A DNA stretch of 64,000 nucleotides from Enchytraeus crypticus. Taxonomy: Eukaryota; Annelida; Clitellata; Enchytraeida; Enchytraeidae. The stretch spans positions 1 to 64,000 of the forward strand of contig CAJHZI010000410.1 in the NCBI GenBank assembly GCA_905160935.1, in the 5' to 3' direction. Every line of letters begins with the position of its first letter. Position 1 is the first letter of the stretch. This document shows, piece after piece, positions 14,070 to 23,480 of the stretch. A model generated the notes under the pieces. The model was not told where the DNA came from. It worked only from the letters and a program-made list of their open reading frames with translations, and ran no database searches. The translations under genes were made by a program, and so were the position numbers.

Positions 14070-16044
14070 TGTGAGTCTTATAAGTGACCCCCTTTTATAT
14101 TTGCAATAAAATCGTAACCAGTCGACACATTTCTATAAAATTTACAGGTTGTTGGAATCAACCAATTTTCGCTATTACTGCAAAATTTTGTTACCATATC
14201 TTTAAGAACAAAAAAGTTATTGATATATAGGAACGCTAGGGGCAATGATGAATTTACAACTATGGGCCAAGTAACTGACATTCTCTATATTGTTATAATG
14301 AAAACAGGGAAAACATCTTATGCATATCATGCTATACTTATCTTAAAAAACAGGCATTTTTGTTCAAAACGTGCCATATTATGTGCAGATTTGTAGAAAA
14401 TTGCCGAAGTTATTGCCTTTTTAATAGCCCTGGGGTGTCAAAAGAACTATGCAGACTGTTGTTACGCATAAGGCCTGACTGCGCATTTAGCCTGTGCGCT
14501 AAAGCTGCAGCTGCTAGGCTAAAAATCAGATCAGCCATATGACATATCAGACTGGCTAGGCCGATGCTCCATTTACCGCCATCACTTGTTCACCGATTTG
14601 AAACTCATTCAATACAAATCACAAATCCATCATTTCCATTCTTCAAAGATGGTTTTCAGCAAAGAAGATCGCATTTTGATTTACGAAATGCGAATAGCCA
14701 AAGGCTATGGCGCCAAGCGTATCCTGAAAGAATTTCCTCGTAAAAACTGGTCGTGGTCTGGGGTTGCCAGATTGCTTAGAACCATTACTGAAAGCGGATC
14801 ATCTGCTAGAAAGGCAAGGCCCAAGACAGGAAGAACGCCTGAAATTGTCGCAGCTGTTGAGGAGATGATTATGAGTCAGGAATCACAGCCTGGAACTCAT
14901 CGAAGTACAAGACAGATAGCACGTGAGATTGAAGTGAGTCAAGCAACTGTTAGCAGGATTATACGCCATGAGCTTAATCTGAAATGCTTGAAAAAGAAAC
15001 AAGCTCAAGAACTTACAGAAGCAAATAAGTTGACAAGGTTGGTGCGTGCAAAGCTTCTGCTGCGAGATTATCCCCAGAGCAAAGTTGATTTCATATGGTT
15101 CACTGATGAGAAGATTTTCACAGTTGCTGCACCAAAGAATGCACAGAATGATAGGCTCTACGTGTTTGCAGGAACTCGAAAGAAACAAGTTCCTGCAGCA
15201 CGCTTGTTAAAGACGCGTTCGACCTTCACGAAGTCTGTCATGGTATCAGTCGGGGTGTCGTCCCTTGGAGCAACTGATCTTATCTTCATTGATCCAGGTG
15301 TCAAGATTAACGGCGCTTACTACCGAGACGTGCTTCTGTCACAGCATCTCTTACCAGCTATCAGGGCCATGTCAGGAGAATTCTTTATCTTTCAGCAAGA
15401 CAGCGCTCCCGCTCATCGCGCATGTGAAACAGTTGCGATGTTACGACAGAATACACCTGCGTTCATACCACCGACTTTGTGGCCTCCGAATAGCCCGGAT
15501 CTTAACCCAGTGGACTATAAGATATGGGGAGTCATCCAAGAGCGTGTCTATAAGACCAGAATTCGTGATGTGAATCACCTAAAAGAACGCCTCATTGAAG
15601 AGTGGTCTTCATTTGATCAAAAAATTATCGATGGATCAATCAGACAGTGGCGCCAGCGTCTTCGGGCTTGCATATCAGTTGATGGTGGTCATTTTGAACA
15701 AAAGTTATAAGCCACACCCAAATCATAATCTAACCATAGGCTCAATCAAACAGCTCTTTTCAGAGCTACCACAAATAATCAATAATTCAAAGCATCTCGC
15801 ATAACGTGAGATTGCATGCGCATGATGTAGCCTACGTCTGTGGCGTTCTATATTAGGATTTTTGTTTTGACCCCCACCCGCAGTCGAGTTTAGATAACTT
15901 TTTTATTTTTATATGTATCTGAAAGAAATTTTGCAATATTGCAGAGAATTGTTAGCTCTCCACTCCCAGTAAATTTCACATGGATCGGTTGACTGATTGC
16001 GATTTTATTGCAAATATAAAAGGGGTGTCACTTATAAGACTCAC

Positions 16045-16121
<77 letters not shown>

Positions 16122-17787
16122 CTGTATGTGTAAATATATACATAATAAATACACACAACAAATAATGATAAAATTACTGCTCCGCATCATCTGCAGGACT
16201 GCAGTACTGGAAATAACAGAAACAATGATGTCAAAAATTTACTGAAGTACGCAGCACAAAATTACTACATTGGTTTTTGTTTATTGTTGTTGTTTTTTGG
16301 CTGGAGCCAGTGGCGATGTCACCAAGACATTCGATCACGGATCAGTAAGTGCGGGGTTCAAATCCTGGGCTCGCTTGTCACAGACATCGCTTTCGAATGA
16401 GGGAACTGACGTTAACACTAGCTTTACCAGCTATATAAAATATTAACTGAATATAATGTTGGAGGTTTGGCTAAACCTCTTACACTGCAAGTTAATATAG
16501 AAATTATTCTGATGGCAAAAGGTTGTAGATAAGTAGTAGGTTATAATAAGTAAATAAGTACCAGATAAGTAGTAATATGTAGTAAGTTATAATAAGTAGA
16601 TAGTAGTAGATAAGTTGTAGGTAAGTAGTTGGATATAATAAGTAGATAAGTAGTAGATAACTTGTAGATAAGTTGTAGGTTGTAGTAAGTAGTTTCATTC
16701 GCATTAAAACAGGGAACTCATAAGAGGAATAAACAACTCACGACTTAGCCCTACATGCCTGCAGTGCCTGTGTAGATAGAGTAGTCTTTAGGATCTGTGC
16801 TCTGATTATACTCAGCCTCCAACTTCTCAACCAACCGTTCAATACCAGCCTTTATACACTTTCCTACGTCTGGGACGAGCTACACGTTTAAACAGCATAA
16901 TAGTAACCATATAAATCAACTACCAACCACTGATGGTTAAATTTTAGTATTTTCATCATTTAACATGAAATCTGAAACAGTCCACGGCTTAAAGGGAAGC
17001 AATATAAACAAGAGAGCTATCAAAATATTTCACATAGTGAATTAAGTTTTGATCAAAATCATATCAATAAATATTTACTGACATATTGGTGCAAGATCAG
17101 ATGATCACATCACAATACATGTAAATGATATTGTGTAGAATGGTTAAGTAAAACTGAATCACAGTACAAAATTATATAATAAAGACGACGAAGTGAGAGA
17201 CTCTGATAGCTAGTTATATGGACGCAAGCTTCATAAGCTCAATCCTATACTAATACTGCTATTAAGCTACATCTTTCAGATATATGCTTAACTCTTCCAC
17301 AGCAACAAGTGATGGATGCTTAATGCCATGATAAGAATTGAACAATAGTATCACCAGCCAAATTCAGAAAAAGATGAATGCTTTACAATATGGCAAGAAT
17401 ATTAGAAACAGCTAAATAGTATAAAGTTTAAGTTCCTCTCATATGTTTTCTTATATCCAATGAGCACAGATACAGAAAGTGATTCTGCATACAAAGCAAC
17501 ACTGCATAAATTAAACAATATTTTAATTTACTGCAATAATATAAAAGCTTTTACTCAGCTGACATGATAGCAACTCCTTATGAGTATTTTATTTTTAGTA
17601 TATTAATGACGTACTTAGTGATATACAAGTTTAAAAACTCAACTACACTCAAAAAAAATAAAATACACAACATAATACCCCTAACCTCTCCATCACTTCC
17701 CAGTAGCTTCTCCTTGTGATAGTCATGAAATGGATTTTTAAATTCTCTTGAAGATTCCAATTGATCCTTAGATGCTTGTCTGCTCAT
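5040..17787 (-). CDS. LanC-like protein (LANCL1/2 family), complete, nine exons
   Basis: The exons on the minus strand are 17787-17686, 16879-16759, 13650-13392, 10082-9938, 9042-8902, 7962-7774, 6784-6608, 5673-5601 and 5116-5040. They sum to 1284 nt, or 427 aa, and every intron phase closes. Family matches run throughout: NPFHDYHKE near the N terminus, [61 protein letters not shown], and the C-terminal [12 protein letters not shown] ending PAFQL. The three zinc ligands of the family are present: Cys304 (HWCHG) and Cys350-His351 (GICHG). Animal LanC-like proteins are cytosolic zinc enzymes that add glutathione to dehydroalanine and dehydrobutyrine in damaged proteins. The start at 17787 is preferred; an in-frame ATG at 17844 would add 19 residues. 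Intron 2 appears to use a GC donor (16758-16757). Length compares with about 400 aa in human LANCL1. Confidence 0.92.
5949..6271 (+). pseudogene. Non-LTR retrotransposon ORF C-terminus fragment
   Basis: In one open frame the stretch reads [20 protein letters not shown], then a basic [13 protein letters not shown] and ...[12 protein letters not shown]. This is the C-terminal tail typical of endonuclease/reverse-transcriptase polyproteins of LINEs (RTE-like or related), downstream of the RT domain. The 5' part is missing, as expected for 5' truncation. It lies in intron 7 of the LANCL gene, in antisense orientation to it. Confidence 0.7.
6433..6545. mobile_element. Solo hAT-like element end, CCGG-rich
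   Basis: The stretch starts taggggtgcaccggattc, which resembles hAT-type terminal repeats. It continues with reiterated GGTTCCGG and CCGGATTTG. No matching opposite end was found, so only one end may remain. It lies about 60 bp from the 5' splice site of LANCL exon 7 (6608). Confidence 0.4.
6850..7405. other. LANCL intron 6, unannotated part
   Basis: AT-rich sequence with no feature recognised. Confidence 0.4.
7410..7572 (+). repeat. LINE 3' tail, solo copy (L2-tail family)
   Basis: The unit reads ggattttggaatttgcaccg, then ctcgatgttgttattgacga, then a (TTG/TTA)n-type end. The same tail ends the long LINE at 22400-22535 and recurs at 18750, 18945 and 23265. This is a 5'-truncated LINE insertion. 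Confidence 0.75.
8210..8425 (+). pseudogene. LINE ORF C-terminus and 3' end fragment
   Basis: Reading frame: [20 protein letters not shown], then [20 protein letters not shown] and [13 protein letters not shown] before a stop. It ends with the gcgcactaagagaga 3' tail. Other copies lie at 47934-48360 (reverse) and 58040-58430. It lies in LANCL intron 5, antisense to the gene. Confidence 0.7.
9085..9215 (-). repeat. tRNA-derived SINE-A, reverse copy
   Basis: Reverse copy of the 16300-16435 unit: tcagtttcctcactcg, gtgacgggcgagcccaggat, ttgaatcc and a degenerate head ending gctggagcc-like. Confidence 0.7.
10190..10290 (-). repeat. tRNA-derived SINE-A, reverse copy, truncated
   Basis: Same family: cgtcagtttcctcactcgaa, agtgacggtggagcccagga and tttgaacc are seen. 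The head is cut off near 10285. It lies 108 bp upstream of LANCL exon 4 in gene orientation. Confidence 0.7.
10380..10705 (+). repeat. L2-type LINE 3' end with (ATT)n tail and internal hairpin
   Basis: The 3' portion matches the end of the 12090-13310 LINE: ctggaactctttacctg (WNSLP motif region), ctcctcagcac, ggacgtccctgacatcatc, then aaacctttattattattatt. At 10398-10434 there is a perfect 16-bp inverted repeat (caggtaaagagttcca, 5-nt loop), suggesting the 5' junction of the copy is an inverted duplication. Confidence 0.7.
10770..13359. mobile_element. hAT-type non-autonomous element, with nested LINE
   Basis: The termini are tagagatgggaa (left, from 10770) and its near inverse ttcccatctgta (right, to 13359). 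They are flanked by a perfect 8-bp target duplication, CAAATAAC (10762-10769 and 13360-13367). Both subterminal regions carry reiterated GGTTCGGTTCGG motifs (10797-10985, 12030-12085, 13323-13350). No hAT transposase is visible. A 5'-truncated L2-type LINE (about 12090-13315) is nested inside, so it inserted later. The element landed in LANCL intron 3 only 24 bp from the 5' splice site of exon 3 (exon edge 13392). Confidence 0.8.
12090..13315 (+). pseudogene. L2/CR1-type LINE, reverse transcriptase C-terminal half, degraded
   Basis: The RT motifs seen are [20 protein letters not shown], then [11 protein letters not shown], where the catalytic YADD box is changed to YADN. These are followed, after a stop near 12363 and later frame changes, by [45 protein letters not shown], a frame-shifted [20 protein letters not shown], and VWNSLPPDL. 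The 3' end is ggacgtccctgacatcatcc...aaacctttattatta. It is nested in the hAT element of 10770-13359. Inactive: the 5' half is missing, the active site is altered and frames are broken. Confidence 0.85.
13979..14066. repeat. (TA)n/(TG)n microsatellite
   Basis: Nearly pure TA run with a short TG run at its left; it forms the left flank of the mariner-type insertion. Confidence 0.95.
14067..16048 (+). mobile_element. Tc1/mariner-superfamily element, DD37D type, near-complete
   Basis: Inverted termini of about 50 bp: CACTGTGAGTCTTATAAGTG at 14067-14086 is the inverse of the sequence ending at 16048, and the match continues through cccttttatatttgcaataa. It sits inside a TA/TG microsatellite, so the TA target duplication cannot be seen clearly (right flank is TG). 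Total about 2.0 kb with one long transposase ORF, in LANCL intron 2. The intact ORF and closely matching termini suggest recent activity. Confidence 0.9.
14649..15710 (+). CDS. IS630-Tc1/mariner transposase, DD37D catalytic triad
   Basis: An uninterrupted ORF of 353 aa from ATG 14649 (an in-frame ATG at 14586 would add 21 residues; 14649 has a better AAAGATGG context and a more typical length). The N-terminal part has paired helix-turn-helix features: [20 protein letters not shown], then [20 protein letters not shown]. The catalytic DDE/D domain has [21 protein letters not shown] and [17 protein letters not shown]. Counting residues between the Asp of QQD and the Asp of PVDY gives 37, so the signature is DD37D, as in the maT group, rather than DD34D mariner or DD34E Tc1. 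No stop or frameshift was seen and all three acidic residues are present, so the enzyme could be active. It cuts at its own inverted termini and inserts at TA. Confidence 0.92.
   Translation: MVFSKEDRILIYEMRIAKGYGAKRILKEFPRKNWSWSGVARLLRTITESGSSARKARPKTGRTPEIVAAVEEMIMSQESQPGTHRSTRQIAREIEVSQATVSRIIRHELNLKCLKKKQAQELTEANKLTRLVRAKLLLRDYPQSKVDFIWFTDEKIFTVAAPKNAQNDRLYVFAGTRKKQVPAARLLKTRSTFTKSVMVSVGVSSLGATDLIFIDPGVKINGAYYRDVLLSQHLLPAIRAMSGEFFIFQQDSAPAHRACETVAMLRQNTPAFIPPTLWPPNSPDLNPVDYKIWGVIQERVYKTRIRDVNHLKERLIEEWSSFDQKIIDGSIRQWRQRLRACISVDGGHFEQKL
16049..16122. repeat. (TG)n/(TA)n microsatellite
   Basis: Right flank of the mariner-type element, continuous in composition with the left flank at 13979-14066. 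Confidence 0.95.
16300..16435 (+). repeat. tRNA-derived SINE-A, reference copy
   Basis: The unit starts tggctggagccagtggcgat (A-box-like), carries gcggggttcaaatcctggg (B-box-like GGTTCAAATCC), then tcgctttcgaatgaggga and actgacgttaacactagct. More than ten copies are scattered in the window on both strands. Confidence 0.8.
16525..16700. repeat. Degenerate simple repeat (agtaGATAAGTAGTaggt type)
   Basis: Imperfect tandem copies of gataagtagtag and ataataagtagata in LANCL intron 2, about 60 bp from exon 2. Confidence 0.7.
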
Positions 17788-17844
17788 GTTTCTAGCAAAG
17801 TGTTCACAATCAAAATCAAGAGTATAGCTAACAAAAGAACTCAC

Positions 17845-18740
17845 TAAAAATCAAGAGTATAGTTAACAAAAGCAATCAAACAATGTGAAAAAATAGTAAT
17901 GAAACCCGTAAACAGTAGCACATATGTTAAGGAAGTTTATTATCCTTTGAGCTCTGCGTTGAGCTAGTTAACCTACTAATTAGTTGTATAACTGCAGACC
18001 AGTAGATGCAGGGATCATATTCAAAGCTTGCCGTGCCATAGACATGATTTTGTTATTTTTGAACAGAGAATATTCAACTTGCCTACATAACAATTTCAAA
18101 ATCATGAATTATAATAAAACTTCATGTCTTGAATTCTTTACGAACATAGCACTGAAGATAATTATATGAATTCTATAAGTATGCTATGGCTCTTACTATA
18201 TACTGGCACATCTAACTCTCTTCAGTAACAGTTTCAGATTTCAGCAGAATGGAGTACATGTGCAAATCGTACGTCGGGATCATAGAGAGGGGCGATGTTA
18301 CACGAGCCCCAAATTGACTACCAGTACTTATATAACATCATAATAAACACATTTCACAGGGATGAAATTTGCGTAATATCTTTTAGGGGCTACTCGTTAA
18401 CAGGCAAAAGACTTTGGAATGGATTAAATGGAATGGAATGATAAATAACCTTGAGGAACTAATACTAGATTAGTTAGATGACTTGAAAGAACATTCAGAT
18501 GTAGATATCCCCTACAATAGAAAGAAGAAGAGTGCAATTTTGTCATAGACTATATACATGTCACTAGTTAGTATATTGAGAGGAGTTTAACAAATATTCA
18601 ACTTATTCTTTATTCAACTTATATAATACAGCTGGGAAATTTGTGAAAGTAATATAACACAAAACTATAGGAATATTAGGAAAACAACAACAAAGACATT
18701 CATTATAATTCTTCACAAATTCTTTAAGAATATCTTTTTT
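17845..18740. other. LANCL 5' flank; no feature recognised
   Basis: A short direct duplication (aaatcaagagtatag and following bases, about 17810-17870) lies at the LANCL 5' end. No TATA-box-like promoter or other gene could be supported. Confidence 0.35.
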
Positions 18741-18744
18741 ACTT

Positions 18745-19090
18745 ATCTTTGGACTGAATTTCTGGATTTTGGAATTTGCACCGTTTTTGGACCTGATTTT
18801 TGCTCGCCGGCTTGATTTTTTCTCAATAGTGCTCGATGTTGTCATTGATGACTGTAGCACTCTAATTGTTGTTATTATTGTTATTATTTTACAGTAAAAC
18901 AAAGTTCAGAGGTGCGCTGCACCTGGATAGATGAGATAGTTTTACTTTGGACTGAATTTCTGGATTTTGGAATTTGCACCGTTTTTGGACCTGCTTTTTG
19001 CTCGCCGGCTTGATTTTGTCTCAATAGTGCTCGATGTTGTCATTGACGACTTTAGCACTCTAATTGTTGTTACTAATTGTTGTTATTCAA
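18745..19090 (+). repeat. Two tandem solo LINE 3' tails
   Basis: Two copies (18745-18890 and 18935-19090) of the tail ggactgaatttctggatttt ... gctcgatgttgtcattgacg ... ctctaattgttgtta. They are nearly identical to each other and to the end of the LINE at 22535, consistent with separate 5'-truncated insertions or a local duplication. Confidence 0.8.
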
Positions 19091-19796
19091 TTTTAACGAC
19101 CTATTATATGTTTACAATCAAAACATAAACAACTAGCCATTAGATACCGATCTGATATGGTAACAACAACAACAACAAAGATCTTAATGCCTTGAGCACC
19201 TGCTGTCCATTACCATAGCCATAATCCTATCCTAAATCTTAACTCTAAACATAACTCTAGGACATGGATATGTATCAGTTTATTAAAATGATAGATATTT
19301 TGAAAACAGAAAATAATATTAACATCACAGAGTTCGATGTTTAAGCGCTTCCTAAATAAATTTTTGTTAATGAATGAGGAATAAGATTAACCGGTATCAG
19401 GACCCTGGGACGGAAAACGTCATGAACAAAAAATATTTTGCTTACTTGCTAAATTAAAATATATACATTAGTTATATTTCAATATTCTTTATTTTTCATC
19501 AGTTTCTTCAGTGGGTTAATTACTCTAAGTTAATTACTCTATAGACCGACCTAGCATTCCTTCTCGCAGTAAGTTTTATCAGTAAGTTTTCATTTTTACT
19601 ACCTCCTCGCCATGCCTCCGCGCATTAACGCAATAAATTCTCTCCGCACCAATGTTTCACTATGCTCCCTCAACATCCGATCGCTCTCCAACTCTGACCA
19701 CACTATTGCACTACACGACTTAGCCAACACCTACAAATTTGACTGTTTCGCCTAAGTGAAACTTGGTTATCAGCCAAAACCTCACCTAGTGAGCTG

Positions 19797-20991
19797 ATGG
19801 CCATCCTTCCACCTGGTTACGAAATGCACATTGCTAACCGTGATACCAGAATCTCTTGCGCTAAAGATGGTGCAGTGGCTCTCATTTATAGGACGTCTTT
19901 CACTCTCCTGAGCAGTTGCTCACATAAATTCTCTTCTTTTGAAGCCATTTCAGCAACTCTCAAAATCAACTCATGTACGCTGCATGTCGTTTCAGTGTAC
20001 CGTCCACCTACATCATCTCCTTATGCCAAACCATTTTCTACGTTCCTAACGGAGTTTGCTGCATTGCTGTCTTCTCTTACCTCGTCCAAAACTGACTGTC
20101 ATCACTGGTGATCTCAACATTCATGTTGACAAACCACTACATCACGCTACCCAGCAGTTCAATTGTTTACTTAAATCCTGCAACGATGTACAACACGTCA
20201 ACGTTGCCACACACTTAGATAATCACACCCTAGATCTATTCAATACCTCCTCTGTGTCAGCACTTGATCCTGCAAGTATTGACATTCTATCTCATTCCCC
20301 ATCCGACCATTTCTCTGTCACTTGCTCATTCAACCAAATCAAACCTAAAACTGTTCCAAACACCACTACAATATCATATCGCAAAGTAAATAGCAACAAC
20401 ATCAATCAATTCTGTTTTGATCTCGAGAACTCGACTCTAATCAAGTCGCCTTCTCCTGATCTCAATGAACTTGTACTACAATACAACTCCACCCTTTCTG
20501 CTCTGCTTGATAAGCACGCACCTTTAACTAGCAAAACAGTCAGAGAGTCTAATCCCTGGTTCACTCCTGAGCTGGCTAAGTTAAAGTCTGCGTGTCGTAA
20601 AGCTGACAGGAAGTGGCGCGAAACCCATGCCGTGGTTTGGAAAACCACCTCAAATTTACAAAACAAGCTGTATCGTACCGCCAAACAACAATACTACTCC
20701 TCCGTCGTCAGCAAATCAGTTGACTCCAAGAACTTATGGAAAGCGGTTAACACGCTTTTACACAGGACACCCTCTCCTTCCCTGCCTTCACTTCCTGTCA
20801 AATCACTTCTCAATCAATTTGCCTTTCACTTCTCCGAAAAAATCAGTAAACTCAGGTCCTCTATCACTCATGTAGCCAACTCAACACCTCACTACATTCA
20901 ACCAACCAAATTAATCCATGAGCAGCTCCACAGCTTTACCCCTGTCACCCATCGACGAGATTACGCAACAAGTCTTGGATTCACTCCCTAA
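19797..20991 (+). pseudogene. LINE endonuclease region, frame-broken
   Basis: Two overlapping frames (19797-20111 and 20056-20991) together cover the APE-type endonuclease of the LINE and the linker after it. GDLNIHVD and SPSDHFSV are the typical active-site motifs. One frameshift lies near 20100. Confidence 0.8.
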
Positions 20992-20996
20992 GCATT

Positions 20997-22231
20997 GTGA
21001 TCTCGATCCTATCCCTACTTCTCTCTCGAAGAAGTGCACCCATGTTCTCGCCGCCCACAATCTCCCAGATTGTCAACCTTTCCTTGTCCACTGGCACATT
21101 TCCTCATTCATTCAAAAATGCCATCGTCACACCACTGTTGAAAAAGCCCTTACTGGATAAAGAATCACTTTCCAACTACAGACCAATATCCAATCTACCA
21201 TACCTCTCCAAACTCACTGAGAGATTAATATTTCGTAGACTCTCCACTCATCTTGAATCCAATGACCTATTTAATGAACACCAATCGGCATACACCAAAA
21301 ACCGCTCTACTGAAACTGTTCTTCTCTCAATCTGCAACACCATCACTAACGCCATGAGCACTCAGCGTGTCACTGGGCTCTGCATGCTCAATCTATCTGC
21401 GTCCTTTGACACCATAGATCACCAAAACCTCCTACAACGTCTTTCCTCTTGGTTTGGTATCCATGGCAATGCTCTTGCATGGTTACCTCATATCTTACCG
21501 ATCGTACTCTCAGCGTAAAAGTGCAAGAGTACGCATCTCCACCTTCCAACCTCAGGTACTGTGTGCCTCAAGGCTCCGTTCTTGGTCCAATCCTGTTCAA
21601 CCTCTACACTACGCCTTTAAGCTCATTGATTTCCTCTCATTCACTTGACCACAAACTTTTTGCGGACGACACTCAGCTATACACATGCTTCCCCCCCCCC
21701 CCCCCCCCCCCCCCACTCCTATCCTGATGCCAAAGCACGCCTACAGCAATCCTTCCAGTCGATATCTTCATGGATGTCTGCCAATTTCTTGCTGAATCCA
21801 TCCAAGGCTGAGTTTGTGCTATTTGGGCTTCTACCATCGGTGCGGCTCTCGTGCAATCTAAACTGGACTACTGTAACTCCTTGTTTTTGAATCTCCCAAG
21901 CTGTGAGATCGACAGGCTGCAGTTTATCCAGAATTCCCTTGCACGTGCAGTCTTCCGCCGCTCTAAGCACTCCCATGTGACTCCTCTCCTGAAGTCTCTG
22001 CACTGGCTCCAAGTCAGAGAACGCATTGTGTACAAGGCAGCTTCTCTGACATACAAGTTTATCATCACCCCTGGTATAGGTTACATGTCCCACTTAATAC
22101 AAGTGAGACAGCCTTCCTCTGTGCAGTCATCCACTAGGTCCTCTAAGTTAATCATCTTAGAGCGACCCAGCATCCCTTCTCGCAGTAAGCTCTCCATGCG
22201 CTCCTTCCAGCACACCGCTCCTCAGATCTAG
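20997..22231 (+). pseudogene. LINE reverse transcriptase region, frame-broken
   Basis: Pieces at 20997-21518, 21449-21727, 21645-21890 and 21851-22231 give the RT palm motifs (FADD at 21658-21669) and the thumb/C-terminal segment, with frame changes between them. The poly-C run at 21691-21714 disrupts the ORF just after the FADDTQLY box. Confidence 0.8.
21691..21714. repeat. Run of 24 consecutive C
   Basis: Uninterrupted C24 (G24 on the other strand) inside the LINE RT ORF. It could form a G-quadruplex or i-motif, or be an assembly-sensitive homopolymer. Confidence 0.95.
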
Positions 22232-22559
22232 AATTCTCTTCCTTCCACTTTACGCACCCCCTCATCTTCTGCTGATCATCCTTTCCTTTCATATGAACTG
22301 TTTCATAGACGGTTGAACGCTTTTCTTTTTGACCACTCATATTCAACCAGTACACATGAACTAAGACCAACACGTAAACCTCCATTCCACTAGTACCCTA
22401 CCTCAGACCGAACTCCCGGATTTTGGATCGCACCGTTTTTGGACCCCAAACCCTGCTCATCGGATTGATTTGGTACCACAGTGCTCAATGTTGTCACTGA
22501 CGACAGTAGCACTCTAATTTTGTTGTTGCTGTTGTTAAACTCTCCAAGCATTTAAGTAA

Positions 22560-23480
22560 CCATCGGGGGGACAGGGGGACACGTCCCACCGGAATTTCGA
22601 GTGGGGGGACAGGTATATACATGTACCCCCAGAATTTTGGTTCAAACATATACATGTATACTTGATTTAAGAAATATGGCGCGTTTTCAAGATATCGCTG
22701 AAAAACTGTTTAAGTATTACCAATTGTTAAGTTAATTATAGAGCAGTGCTGTAGAGTGTTAAATTGACATGCATTCATTACATTTATTAATGGAATCTGT
22801 AGTTGTATAGTGTGTGCTGAGCGACCGATGTTAGTCGAGGGTCACGATCGAAACACGTACAGAAGAGTGCCTACCAGATGCATGAGCTACAGCTAAGCGG
22901 CTGGATAAAACGATATAGGTTTATCTATAGAATGTCTAAATAGCGTAGGGGTAACGTCATGAAGTTTTAAATGACAAATCCTAAGGTGATTTGAATCCTC
23001 GTGGGTTCGAATCCCGGTCGCGCTGATCTGAGAGTAAAATCTCGGACATTCACTGGACTGGTTATACGGAAAATGGTCTAAATTGCCTAACGGATTAAAC
23101 ATGTGGTTTTAAAAGTGATAGATATCAACATAGTTGATTATTCACTATAATGCGTGTTTACTTTTTTACTATTTTTAGGCTGCTGCTGTCTTCCTATAGC
23201 GAGATCAACTTATCAACCACTGAACCACTGAAAAACCTCCTCTTATATAATTCCTTTCTTCATTGACTTGTTTTCTAGATTTAAATGGGAATTTGCGCCG
23301 TTTTGGACCTTCTTTTTGATCAGCGACTTGGAGTTATCTCAATTGTGTTCGATGTTGTTATGGATGACAATAGCACTCTATTTGTTGTTATGTTAAACAG
23401 AATAAAGACAAAGTTCAATTCTACCAGTACGAAATTTGTCACATGGGCCTAATTGTGTCCCCCACCCAAAAATTTTAGAT
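22560..23480. repeat. G/C-tract-ended region with nested SINE-B and LINE tail
   Basis: The left side carries ggggggacagggggacac (22565-) and the right side gtgtcccccacccaaaaatt (23454-), which look like diverged inverted ends of one element. Inside are a SINE-B copy (22940-23170) and a solo LINE tail (23265-23405). Confidence 0.4.
22940..23170 (+). repeat. tRNA-derived SINE-B
   Basis: It contains a B-box match (gggttcgaatcccg at 23001-23014), then ctgagagtaaaatctcggac, attcactggactggttatac and a tail ending ttcactataatgcgtgttta. Copies lie at 27900-28110 and 29395-29600, and a diverged one at 35830-36030. Pol III B-box plus dispersed copies argues for a SINE rather than a tRNA gene. Confidence 0.8.

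Larger units (their letters stand above)
19560..22535 (+). mobile_element. L2/CR1-type LINE, nearly full length, degraded
   Basis: It starts near 19610 with a short MPPRINAINSLRTNVSLCSL segment and then an AP-like endonuclease (LSETWLSAKT, VVSVYRPPTSS, VITGDLNIHVD, SHSPSDHFSV). The reverse transcriptase follows ([70 protein letters not shown]). The frame is broken at several places, including near 19755, 20095, 20990, 21515, in the poly-C run, and by an internal deletion before the [15 protein letters not shown] segment (21851-). Motif A reads LNLS where LDLS is usual, so a catalytic Asp is probably lost. The 3' end is the same tail found as solo copies elsewhere. Confidence 0.88.

Noticed and set aside
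15265..15573. ORFs overlapping the mariner transposase in other frames
   Set aside because: Shadows of the intact 353-aa transposase.
15976..16165. YIYIYI-type ORFs in the TA microsatellite
   Set aside because: Simple-repeat translation; the same holds at 41716-41933, 42606-42824 and 43487-43678.
16504..16704. Tyr/Leu-rich minus-strand ORF
   Set aside because: Translation of a degenerate simple repeat.
23000..23015. tRNA gene (B-box gggttcgaatccc)
   Set aside because: No acceptor stem or anticodon arm could be folded, and the unit is dispersed with a common non-tRNA tail, so it is a SINE.
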